The notes: generated from the letters alone by a model not told the origin. Numbered from the stretch's first letter, positions 1 through 6,043 are shown. The stretch: 7,813 nucleotides of DNA from Bacteroidota bacterium (GCA_023386395.1 JAEWJV010000317.1:1-7813), one strand, 5' to 3'. Program-made: numbers and translations.

Positions 1-197
1 CCTGGGTACTGGCACAGGGCGAAGATATTATACCGATTCCCGGAACGAAGCGCATCAAATATCTTGAAGAGAATGCCGGCGCCGTTGATGTAAACTTAAC
101 AGCGGATGACCTGGATACTATTGAAACCGTTTTGGATAACCACCCCGATACGGGCGCACGTTACAGCGAAGGCGCTATGAAACTGGTGAATCATTAA
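1..197 (+). CDS. Aldo/keto reductase, C-terminal part (5' end outside window)
   Basis: The reading frame is open from the window edge (first full codon at position 3) to a TAA at 195-197, giving 64 residues. The run IPIPGTKRIKYLEENAGA is the C-terminal NADP(H)-binding signature of aldo/keto reductases: the PGTKR-type loop followed by LEEN, which contacts the adenosine phosphate. It is followed by the usual LTADDLDTIE helix. The family reduces carbonyl compounds with NADPH in the cytosol, on a TIM barrel. The catalytic Asp/Tyr/Lys/His lie upstream and cannot be seen, so the substrate is unknown. The short tail and the IPGTKR form suggest the general oxidoreductase (YakC/Tas-like) branch rather than a potassium-channel beta subunit. 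The next gene, an SDR oxidoreductase, is on the same strand 171 nt away, with a large inverted repeat between them. Confidence 0.9.
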   Translation, partial: WVLAQGEDIIPIPGTKRIKYLEENAGAVDVNLTADDLDTIETVLDNHPDTGARYSEGAMKLVNH

Positions 198-205
198 AAT
201 TAAAA

Positions 206-315
206 TTGTCTCAAAAGGAATGGTTTGCCACGAAGGAATTAAGGCCCGAAAAACAATTCTCAGTCAGGCCTTTGGAATTTCGTGGCATATCTTCCAAACC
301 TGACTTTTGAGACAA
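206..315. repeat. 110-bp imperfect inverted repeat, possible miniature mobile or intergenic repeat element
   Basis: The ends are perfect 12-bp inverted repeats: TTGTCTCAAAAG at 206-217 and CTTTTGAGACAA at 304-315. Inner segments also pair: GGTTT (222-226) with AAACC (296-300), GCCACGAA (227-234) with TTCGTGGC (279-286), and AAGGCC (241-246) with GGCCTT (267-272). The arms are separated by small internal loops, and a 20-nt apical loop lies at 247-266. No ORF and no convincing target-site duplication are visible. The left inner arm has a loose 8-nt periodicity (GCCACGAA, GGAATTAA, GGCCCGAA). It may be a non-autonomous palindromic element, or a long hairpin ending transcription of the upstream reductase gene. 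There is no immediate T-tract after the stem, which argues against a simple terminator. Confidence 0.7.
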
Positions 316-368
316 CTTCGTCGTTAAAAGTTTAATCAACAGCAAAGACAGTAAACTATTATTTTATT

Positions 369-1175
369 ATGCAAACCATATTTATAACCGGCGCAACAGA
401 CGGCATTGGAAAGTTTGCTGCGATTGAGCTCGCTGCAAAAAATAAAGAAGCAACAATCATTATTCATGGCAGAAATAAAACCAAGCTTGATGAAGTTATT
501 GCAGCAATAAAACGGGATAGTGGTAACGAACATATTGAAGGCTATGTTGCAGATTTTTTTTCATTAAATGAAGTAAGGCAACTGGCTGATGATGTTTTGT
601 CAAAGCACAGTTCTATCAATATTCTTATCAATAATGCAGGCGCAGGTTTTGCAGCGCCGAGATATGGTAAAGATGGTTTTGAAACAAGATTCACGGTAAA
701 TTACCTTGCTCCATTTCTGTTAACAAACCTGTTGCTGCCGGCTATAAAAAAGGCGGCGCCATCGCGCATTGTTAATGTGAGTTCTGCCGGCCAGTCTGCT
801 ATTAATTTTGATGATGTAATGCTGGAAAAAGACTTTGATGGTGTAACGGCTTATACGCAAAGCAAACTTGCATTAATTATGTTCACTTTTGATCTTGCAG
901 CACAATTGAAAGATAATAATGTAACAGTAAATGCATTGCACCCCGGTACTTATCTTGACACGAACATGGTAAATGATGCAGGCATTAAACCGCTTGGCAC
1001 AGCACAAAGTGGCGCCGATGCCGAAGTATATCTTGCCACTTCTGAAGACTTAAAAAGTATGACCGGGAAATATTTTAACGTGAAGAAAGAAGCAAAAGCG
1101 CATACACAGGCATACGATGCTGAGGCAAGAAAAAAGCTGAAAGAGCTAACACTAAAGCTTACCGGCCTTAGTTAA
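369..1175 (+). CDS. Short-chain dehydrogenase/reductase (retinol-dehydrogenase-like SDR)
   Basis: This 268-residue protein is a full-length classical-type SDR. The Rossmann cofactor motif TGATDGIG is at residues 7-14 and the acidic VADF (Asp62) contacts adenine. The structural NNAG is at 88-91, Asn111 at the active site, the catalytic serine in VSS (137-139) and the YTQSK motif at 162-166 (Tyr162, Lys166). HPG at 191-193 follows. HGRN after beta-2 carries a basic residue, which favours NADP(H). The overall shape resembles the retinol-dehydrogenase/protochlorophyllide-reductase-like group (RIVNVSS, LHPG), but those labels do not fix the substrate in bacteria. It is cytosolic, with no signal or membrane segment. 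The ATG at 369 places the glycine motif at the usual distance from the N-terminus. No Shine-Dalgarno or clear TAnnTTTG box is seen upstream. The gene ends 5 nt before a perfect palindrome that probably terminates it. Confidence 0.95.
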   Translation: MQTIFITGATDGIGKFAAIELAAKNKEATIIIHGRNKTKLDEVIAAIKRDSGNEHIEGYVADFFSLNEVRQLADDVLSKHSSINILINNAGAGFAAPRYGKDGFETRFTVNYLAPFLLTNLLLPAIKKAAPSRIVNVSSAGQSAINFDDVMLEKDFDGVTAYTQSKLALIMFTFDLAAQLKDNNVTVNALHPGTYLDTNMVNDAGIKPLGTAQSGADAEVYLATSEDLKSMTGKYFNVKKEAKAHTQAYDAEARKKLKELTLKLTGLS

Positions 1176-1180
1176 AAGAT

Positions 1181-1212
1181 AACTTTTGGAAAGTTTAAAC
1201 TTTCCAAAAGTT
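1181..1212. terminator. Perfect 32-bp palindrome, probable bidirectional terminator
   Basis: The 16-nt arm AACTTTTGGAAAGTTT (1181-1196) is followed directly by its exact reverse complement (1197-1212). The pairing extends a few bases outward with G-U wobbles (to about 1177/1216). It lies 5 nt after the stop of the SDR gene and 10 nt after the stop of the convergent adk gene. That is the expected position for a terminator serving both strands. The stem is A/T-rich, and the U-tracts are the AAAA/TTTT runs inside and flanking the stem rather than a classic separate tail. Confidence 0.8.
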
Positions 1213-1222
1213 GTTTAAAAAG

Positions 1223-1798
1223 TTATTTGCGTTTGTCAATCTCCGCACAAATAGAATTGAATATTTCGTCAATGCCGCCTTCGCCTTTTAAATGCACCAC
1301 TTTACTAAACTGGTTATAATAATCGGCAACAGCCCTGGTTTTTGTTTCATATTCTTCAATGCGGCTGCGGATAACGGATTCATTTGTATCATCAGAACGG
1401 CCACTGCTTTCACCACGCTTGAGTAAGCGCTTCACCAGCTCTTCTTCCGAAACATCTAAAGCCAGCATTACAGCAATAGATGTTTTCTTAAGCTGCAGTA
1501 ATTTATCAAGCGCTTCCGCCTGCGTGGCCGTACGCGGAAATCCATCAAATAAAAAGCCCGGTACATCAGGATGTGTTTCCAGTGCGGTGCTTATCATTCC
1601 AATAACCACTTCATCCGGCACCAACTGGCCTTTATCAATAAAATTTTTCGCTTCAAGGCCAAGCGGTGTTTGTTGTGCAATTTCGCTGCGCAGCAAATCT
1701 CCCGTTGAAAGATGCTTTAATCCGTATTTCTCAATCAGTTTTGTACTCTGCGTGCCTTTGCCGCTGCCCGGAGGGCCAAATAAAATTATATTAAACAT
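1223..1798 (-). CDS. adk: Adenylate kinase (short-lid form)
   Basis: The gene encodes 191 residues and catalyses ATP + AMP to 2 ADP in the cytosol. The P-loop GPPGSGKGT is at residues 8-16. The AMP-binding STGDLLR starts at 31 and DGFPRT is at 85-90. The LID begins after KRG (Arg128) and contains only the short GRSDDT stretch (133-138) in place of the roughly 30-residue zinc-type lid, so this is a short-form enzyme like eukaryotic AK1. RSRIEEY (144-150) supplies the catalytic arginines. Length and motif order are complete. The start at 1798 is fixed by MFNIILFGPPG, which leaves no room for a later start. A TATATTTG box sits 21 nt upstream on the same strand. adk is convergent with the SDR gene and divergent from msrB, so it is probably monocistronic. 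Confidence 0.97.
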   Translation of the reverse strand: MFNIILFGPPGSGKGTQSTKLIEKYGLKHLSTGDLLRSEIAQQTPLGLEAKNFIDKGQLVPDEVVIGMISTALETHPDVPGFLFDGFPRTATQAEALDKLLQLKKTSIAVMLALDVSEEELVKRLLKRGESSGRSDDTNESVIRSRIEEYETKTRAVADYYNQFSKVVHLKGEGGIDEIFNSICAEIDKRK

Positions 1799-1818
1799 TT
1801 GCTTGCTAAGGTAAGTGG

Positions 1819-1826
1819 CAAATATA
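1819..1826 (-). promoter_or_regulatory. Candidate -7 box (TATATTTG) of the adk promoter
   Basis: On the minus strand the sequence TATATTTG matches the Bacteroidota -7 consensus TAnnTTTG exactly. Its inner edge is 20 nt from the adk ATG, leaving a 5' leader of roughly 14-17 nt. No good -33 TTTG is present at the expected 19-21 nt upstream, so the match rests on the -7 box alone. Confidence 0.55.
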
Positions 1827-1871
1827 AAGGCTTGCGGTTAAAAATCAGCACCTGCTGTTGCAAAAGCCTTT
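1826..1871. repeat. Nested dyad in the adk-msrB divergent region
   Basis: AAAGGCTTGC (1826-1835) pairs with GCAAAAGCCTTT (1860-1871) with a two-A bulge. At the centre, CAGCA (1846-1850) and TGCTG (1853-1857) form a second dyad, CAGCACCTGCTG. The outer arm abuts the predicted adk -7 box, so the structure spans where polymerase would contact upstream DNA. It could be an operator or a DNA structural element. No regulator is identifiable. Confidence 0.4.
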
Positions 1872-1981
1872 TGTACAATTAATCAGCAGGACTGACAGTT
1901 AATTATGAGCTGCATGATATTTGCGTTGATATTCATTGGCCAATACTTATCATATCTTGTATAAACAATTCAAAAATCATT

Positions 1982-2473
1982 ATGAATAATAATACAAATA
2001 ATCCCGACTATTCACATACAGATACCGGCAAAATTGTGGTGAGTAATGATGAATGGAAGAAAAGGTTGTCTCCCGAAATATATCGTGTTGCAAGGGAGAA
2101 AGGCACTGAAAAACCGTGGAGCAGCGAATATGAACTTTCAAAAGAAACCGGAACATATTACTGCGCTGTTTGCGGTAATGCTTTATTTGAAAGCGATACA
2201 AAATTTGAAAGCGGTTGTGGCTGGCCAAGTTTCTATAAGCCCATCTCAAAAGGCTCTATTATATATGCGCCTGATAACAATTATGGCATGCAGCGCACAG
2301 AAGTAATGTGTGGAAGGTGCGGCTCCCATTTAGGCCATGTGTTTGATGATGGCCCGGCGCCAACAGGATTGCGTTATTGCATAAACGGCGTTGTGCTGGA
2401 TTTTGAAAAGGCCAAAGCCGCCGAAGCAAACTTTGACCTTAAGCAGCAGGAAAAACAGGGTAATAAAAAATAG
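1982..2473 (+). CDS. msrB: Peptide-methionine (R)-S-oxide reductase MsrB
   Basis: This 163-residue enzyme reduces the R epimer of methionine sulfoxide in oxidised proteins, normally recycled by thioredoxin. All MsrB hallmarks are present. The zinc ligands are Cys61/Cys64 (CAVC) and Cys110/Cys113 (CGRC). GCGWPSF at 78-84 has Cys79 as the probable resolving cysteine. HLGHVFDDGP at 116-125 supplies active-site His116 and His119. RYCIN at 131-135 contains the catalytic Cys133. The usual Ser after RYCIN is Gly here, a tolerated variation. No signal peptide is present, so it acts in the cytosol. An MsrA domain is not fused. A longer Asn-rich N-terminal tail (about 18 residues) precedes the domain. 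The ATG at 1982 is the first in frame and has no Shine-Dalgarno. The gene ends 3 nt from the stop of the convergent carbonic anhydrase gene. Confidence 0.97.
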   Translation: MNNNTNNPDYSHTDTGKIVVSNDEWKKRLSPEIYRVAREKGTEKPWSSEYELSKETGTYYCAVCGNALFESDTKFESGCGWPSFYKPISKGSIIYAPDNNYGMQRTEVMCGRCGSHLGHVFDDGPAPTGLRYCINGVVLDFEKAKAAEANFDLKQQEKQGNKK

Positions 2474-2476
2474 TTC

Positions 2477-3112
2477 CTATAAATCGTCATATTTATAAAC
2501 AGCATCCATTTCTGCACCGGGCTGCATATCAAACAGCGTTTTAATAATGCCGTCTTTCAATCCATATACCCAGCCATGCAATACGGGCCGGTTGCCATAT
2601 TTCCATGCTCGCTGAATGATGGATGTTTTAGCAAGTTTCATTACCTGCTCTTTTACATTCAGCTCAACAAGCCTGTCTGTGCGGGCTTCTTCGTCTTTTA
2701 TACTTTCAAGTTCTTCCTGGTATAAATGGTAAACATCTTTAATATGCCTAAGCCACATGTTAAGCACTAAATCGTAATTGTGATTGCTCATGGCCGCTTT
2801 AACGCCACCACAACCATAATGACCACAAACAATTACATGGTTTATTTTAAGATGGTTTACTGCATAATCCAATACGCTCAGCAGGTTTACATCGGTATGA
2901 ATAACGAGGTTGGAGATATTGCGGTGAACAAAAATTTCGCCGGGTTGCGTACCGGTAATTTTATCAGCGGGCACGCGGCTGTCGCTGCAGCCTATCCATA
3001 AAAACTCAGGGGTTTGCAACTTTGAAAGGCGGTAAAAATAATCCGGGTCTTCTTCTATCATTTCATGCGCCCAGCCTTTATTTTCCAGTAGTAGCTTTTC
3101 GTAAGGTGTCAT
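2477..3112 (-). CDS. can: Beta-carbonic anhydrase
   Basis: The gene encodes 211 residues, close to the usual 200-220 of the Can/CynT type. It interconverts CO2 and bicarbonate in the cytosol. The zinc ligands are Cys42 in CSDSRVPA, His98 and Cys101 in HYGCGG. The Asp44-Arg46 catalytic dyad is in the CSDSR motif. GEIFVHRNI (58-66) completes the family core, as does the LHGWVYGL segment (178-185). The protein starts MTPYEKLLLENKGWA, typical for the N-terminal helix, so the ATG at 3112 is secure. It begins 6 nt after the stop of the SulP transporter gene, so the two are almost certainly cotranscribed and probably act together in bicarbonate handling. The 3' end nearly meets msrB, with no terminator hairpin visible between them. 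Confidence 0.97.
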   Translation of the reverse strand: MTPYEKLLLENKGWAHEMIEEDPDYFYRLSKLQTPEFLWIGCSDSRVPADKITGTQPGEIFVHRNISNLVIHTDVNLLSVLDYAVNHLKINHVIVCGHYGCGGVKAAMSNHNYDLVLNMWLRHIKDVYHLYQEELESIKDEEARTDRLVELNVKEQVMKLAKTSIIQRAWKYGNRPVLHGWVYGLKDGIIKTLFDMQPGAEMDAVYKYDDL

Positions 3113-3118
3113 TTTATA

Positions 3119-4684
3119 TTAATTTAATTGATTGTTTAACTGGTCCTTCAATTTAGCATGCTTTGCTTTTGCCGGGCTTTTTTTAACCTGTGCTTTAATA
3201 TTTTTGAGCGGCGCATGCTGTAAGAAGTCATTAATTACTTCTATCACATCTTTATCAATAAAATCGGCTCTTGAAATATCAATTAAAACAGACGAGTTCT
3301 CCGGCACTTGTTCCAGCTTGTTTTTAAGCAGGGGCTTATTCAGGAAAGATACATCTTTTCTCAAACGAAACAGGTATTTGCTGTCATCATGCACAACAAA
3401 GAAAGATGTTTTAAAATTGCTGCGCAATACAAAGAACAGGCCTACGCCAATACCTATTACTATTCCTATTAAAAGATCCGTGAAAATGATAGCAGTAATG
3501 GTAACCACAAAAGGTACAAACTGATCAAAACCGCCACGGTACATTTCTTTAAATAAAGAAGGCTTCGCCAGTTTATAGCCGGTATAAATAAGCACCGCTG
3601 CCAACGCAGACAATGGAATAAGATTTATTAAAAAAGGAATTAAAGCCACTGCAAGCAGCAGCATAAGCCCATGCATAATAGTGGCTGCTTTTGTTCTGCC
3701 GCCGCCATTTATATTAGCAGATGTTCTTACCACAACAGATGTTACAGGCAAACCACCAATTAAGCCACTTACCAGGTTTCCTATGCCCTGCGCTTTTAAT
3801 TCCCTGTCTTTTGGCGTTACCCGTTTATAAGGATCAAGTTCATCGGAAGCTTCTATATTAAGCATGGTTTCAAGGCTTGCAACAATGGCAATGGTAATGC
3901 CGGTTATCCATATTTCAGGCATGCCCAAATATTTAAAATCAGGAAGCATAAAGAATGAAAAGAATTCGCCTACACCATCAGCCGAAGGAATATTCACTAA
4001 CTGGTTTTCGCGTAGTTGCAATGAACTGCCATTTGATAAAAACATATTCATAAGCACGCCGGCAATTACCACAACAAGCGGCGCAGGAATAAGCTTGAAA
4101 AATTTTCCCTTTTTCACCAATACTTTATCCCAAAATACCTGTATGCCTAATGCCACGACACCAATAATTATTGCCAGCGGCGTAATCTTTGAAAGAGCAT
4201 GCCATATTCCGCTGAAGGTATTTTCTGAATCCTGCTGGGCGAAAGCATAATCGCCTTCAAAATCTGCATCATAACCAAATAAATGTGGAATTTGTTTTAA
4301 GATAAGAATAATGCCTATGGCAGAAAGCATTCCTTTAATAACGTTTGTGGGAATATAATCGCCAAATACGCCGGCTTTTATGTAGCCTAAAATAATCTGT
4401 ACAATACCTGCAATGATTATTGAAAGCAGGAAAGCTTCAAACGCAGGAACCTTTAAAATACCTGCTGCAACAATAGCCGTTAAGCCTGCAGCCGGGCCGC
4501 TAACGCTTAATTGCGAGCCACTAAGACTTCCCACAACAATACCACCAACAATACCTGCAATTAATCCTGAAAACAAGGGCGCTCCTGAACCCAGGGCAAT
4601 GCCTAAACATAATGGCAATGCCACTAAAAACACAACAACAGATGCTGAAAAATCAGCACCAAAATTCTTGAAAATATTTTTCAT
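3119..4684 (-). CDS. SulP-family anion transporter with short STAS domain, probable bicarbonate transporter
   Basis: From the ATG at 4684 the protein has 521 residues. Roughly residues 10-420 are hydrophobic, with about 10-12 membrane segments. The SulP core signatures are ALPLCLGIALGSG (22-34), SVSGPAAGLT (60-69) and the conserved GGLPVTSVVVRTSANINGG segment (310-328). A truncated cytosolic STAS-like domain follows at about 436-500, with a Lys-rich tail. The STAS loop reads FIDKDVIEVI, so the serine that is phosphorylated in SpoIIAA-type STAS domains is absent. The family moves sulfate, bicarbonate, chloride and other anions. The carbonic anhydrase 6 nt downstream makes bicarbonate the best guess, in line with known SulP-carbonic anhydrase pairs and fusions. 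An in-frame ATG at 4741 exists, but its 19 extra residues do not look family-like and it overlaps the gene upstream; 4684 gives the standard MKNIFKNFGADF start. Confidence 0.93.
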   Translation of the reverse strand: MKNIFKNFGADFSASVVVFLVALPLCLGIALGSGAPLFSGLIAGIVGGIVVGSLSGSQLSVSGPAAGLTAIVAAGILKVPAFEAFLLSIIIAGIVQIILGYIKAGVFGDYIPTNVIKGMLSAIGIILILKQIPHLFGYDADFEGDYAFAQQDSENTFSGIWHALSKITPLAIIIGVVALGIQVFWDKVLVKKGKFFKLIPAPLVVVIAGVLMNMFLSNGSSLQLRENQLVNIPSADGVGEFFSFFMLPDFKYLGMPEIWITGITIAIVASLETMLNIEASDELDPYKRVTPKDRELKAQGIGNLVSGLIGGLPVTSVVVRTSANINGGGRTKAATIMHGLMLLLAVALIPFLINLIPLSALAAVLIYTGYKLAKPSLFKEMYRGGFDQFVPFVVTITAIIFTDLLIGIVIGIGVGLFFVLRSNFKTSFFVVHDDSKYLFRLRKDVSFLNKPLLKNKLEQVPENSSVLIDISRADFIDKDVIEVINDFLQHAPLKNIKAQVKKSPAKAKHAKLKDQLNNQLN

Positions 4685-4692
4685 TTTTCTTG

Positions 4693-4765
4693 ATTTAGTA
4701 TAAATAATAACAATACACGGCAATGGCGCCGGCTGCAACAATCGTTATGATGCTTTATACTAAAT
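4693..4765. promoter_or_regulatory. 73-nt nested stem-loop between the small-protein gene and the SulP gene
   Basis: A perfect 12-bp inverted repeat, ATTTAGTATAAA (4693-4704) and TTTATACTAAAT (4754-4765), encloses two further nested stems. These are ATAAC (4707-4711) with GTTAT (4744-4748), and CGGC (4718-4721) with GCCG (4728-4731). In the minus-strand mRNA the first arm contains the TAG stop of the small gene and the last arm ends 8 nt before the SulP ATG. It could couple or regulate SulP translation, protect an mRNA processing end, or attenuate transcription. No U-tract follows, so it is not a classic terminator. Confidence 0.55.
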
Positions 4766-5053
4766 ATTGGGAGGCGGTGTGGGTACTTCTGCAATATGCA
4801 GCTTAACCAAAGCTGAGCGGGAATAAATACTAAGGTTGTTGGTAGCGGTAAGTTCTTTAGCAGTTATGTTTAAAACAGCAAAGAAATGATGCGCTTCTTT
4901 TTCACCACTAATCCTTTTACCATAATCTGAGCTATGTGTAAGTTCTTCCGTAATCTGGTTATTAAAAAGCATAGCGCCAATCTGGCGTAATGGTATAACC
5001 TGCGTGCAAAGCACGACCAAACATATAACCGCTATGATTTTTCTAACCTTCAT
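4760..5053 (-). CDS. Small membrane or secreted protein of unknown function, C-terminus PTPPPNI
   Basis: The chosen start at 5053 gives 97 residues, MKVRKIIAVICLVV at the N-terminus. The first 20 or so residues look like a signal peptide or single membrane anchor: Lys/Arg followed by a hydrophobic run ending near CTQVIPL. The rest is hydrophilic and ends in a proline cluster, PTPPPNI. I do not recognise a functional domain. Similar short proteins with a signal segment, a QVxPxxQIG-like motif and a Pro-rich tail are, from memory, common as hypothetical proteins in Chitinophagaceae. An in-frame ATG at 5152 would add 33 residues, but it overlaps the end of fabG and delays the signal segment. The gene sits 77 nt after fabG and its stop lies in the stem-loop preceding the SulP gene, so it is likely cotranscribed with both. 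Confidence 0.7.
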   Translation of the reverse strand: MKVRKIIAVICLVVLCTQVIPLRQIGAMLFNNQITEELTHSSDYGKRISGEKEAHHFFAVLNITAKELTATNNLSIYSRSALVKLHIAEVPTPPPNI

Positions 5054-5130
5054 TTGGAGTTGCAAATAAAAAGCACAATGAGAAAACAACCAAAAAACTG
5101 CGCGAAACTTAACAATAAAACACAATACTC

Positions 5131-5880
5131 CTAAATGCTTAACCCGCCGCATATACTTATAACTTCCCCGGTTATATAAGCGCTCATATCGCTGGCAAGG
5201 AAAAGGGCGAGGTTAGCCACTTCATCGGCCTTGCCAAACCTGCCGAGCGGAATATCTTTTAAAAAATTATCAGCAGCAGTACCTTCCTTTAAATAGTGTG
5301 TCATATCTGTTTCTATAAAACCCGGTGCAACAGCATTGCAGCGGATATTGCGGCTGCCAAGTTCAAGCGCTATAGATTTTGTAAATCCAATAATACCGGC
5401 TTTTGAAGCGGCATAGCTTGCCTGCCCTGCATTACCGCGAATACCAATAATGGAACTCATATTTATAATGTTGCCGGATCTTGCTTTTATCATCGGGCGG
5501 ATAACCTGTTTGGTCATATTATAAACGCTGTTGAGGTTTACGTTTATTACATCATTCCATTGGTCCGGTGCAAGGCGCAATAGTAAATTATCTTTAGAGA
5601 TGCCTGCATTATTTATGCATACATCAATCTTTCCAAAATCTTTCAATACATCATTCACTAAAGCTTCGCATTGTGCAAAATCGGCCGCATTGCTTTTATA
5701 AGCTTTCACTTTTATACCGTCTTTACTTAATTCATTTTCCAGGACAGCAGCTCTTTCAGCACTGCTGTCGCTTATATATGTAAAGGCAACCTGGGCGCCG
5801 TTTTCAGCTAATTTTTTTACAATGGCTGCGCCAATTCCACGGGCAGCGCCGGTAACAATGCAAACTTTATCCTTCACCAT
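5131..5880 (-). CDS. fabG: 3-oxoacyl-[acyl-carrier-protein] reductase FabG
   Basis: The 249-residue protein is close in size to E. coli FabG and reduces 3-oxoacyl-ACP to 3-hydroxyacyl-ACP with NADPH in fatty-acid elongation. The cofactor motif TGAARGIG is at residues 10-17 and NNAG at 90-93. The active-site residues are Asn115, Ser143, Tyr156 and Lys160 (SYAASK), with the 13-residue Ser-Tyr spacing of E. coli FabG. VAPGFIETDM (184-193) and AYITGE (234-239) are the most FabG-specific stretches. One deviation is ICGG near the C-terminus, where most FabGs have V[DN]GG. No other fatty-acid gene is adjacent, so a non-elongation SDR using a different acyl substrate remains possible. The start at 5880 is fixed by MVKDKVCIVTGA. 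It is the first gene of the minus-strand run and is divergent from an AraC-type regulator. Confidence 0.9.
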   Translation of the reverse strand: MVKDKVCIVTGAARGIGAAIVKKLAENGAQVAFTYISDSSAERAAVLENELSKDGIKVKAYKSNAADFAQCEALVNDVLKDFGKIDVCINNAGISKDNLLLRLAPDQWNDVINVNLNSVYNMTKQVIRPMIKARSGNIINMSSIIGIRGNAGQASYAASKAGIIGFTKSIALELGSRNIRCNAVAPGFIETDMTHYLKEGTAADNFLKDIPLGRFGKADEVANLALFLASDMSAYITGEVISICGGLSI

Positions 5881-5909
5881 AATATTTTGTTTACTTAAAT
5901 AAGCTGCAA

Positions 5910-6043
5910 TGTTAGCTACTAACTCTTACAGCCGGAAATTTTATTGCTATATAGACAGCCGTACTAAAATAGAACAATAAATTTTATGTATGATTCTAAA
6001 GTTTATATGTTTTACCGTACATATAAATGTCTTCTGTTAGCTA
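5910..6043. repeat. Pair of 9-bp direct repeats (TGTTAGCTA) flanking the fabG-AraC divergent region
   Basis: TGTTAGCTA occurs at 5910-5918, about 30 nt upstream of the fabG ATG. It recurs in the same orientation at 6035-6043, overlapping the TAAATTTG box of the AraC-type gene. The 125-bp separation is close to 12 helical turns. The first copy also sits in the small dyad GTTAG-CTA-CTAAC (5911-5923). The second extends into the palindrome TTAGCTAA (6037-6044). They could be operator half-sites for a regulator of both promoters, possibly the adjacent AraC protein. Confidence 0.35.

Noticed and set aside
1359..1814. Long open frame on the + strand opposite adk
   Set aside because: It is a shadow of adk: low-complexity Ser/Pro/Arg composition, no domain, and the adk frame has every catalytic motif.
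1945..1962. Possible -7 box for msrB (TATCTTG near 1953)
   Set aside because: It does not match TAnnTTTG fully and has no suitable -33 element.
3864..4703. Open frames on the + strand opposite the SulP gene
   Set aside because: Composition mirrors antisense of a membrane protein, with no recognisable domain; the minus-strand SulP frame explains the region.
4685..4741. N-terminal extension of the SulP protein starting at the ATG at 4741
   Set aside because: The extra 19 residues are not family-like. The stretch consists of the stem-loop between genes, and the ATG at 4684 gives the normal SulP start.
5054..5152. Longer start for the small secreted protein at 5152
   Set aside because: It would overlap the end of fabG, and the added hydrophobic residues precede a perfectly good signal peptide starting at 5053.
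5940..5981. TTTATTG / CAATAAA inverted repeat in the fabG-AraC gap
   Set aside because: Only 7 A/T-rich bases with a 28-nt spacer, expected by chance in such sequence.
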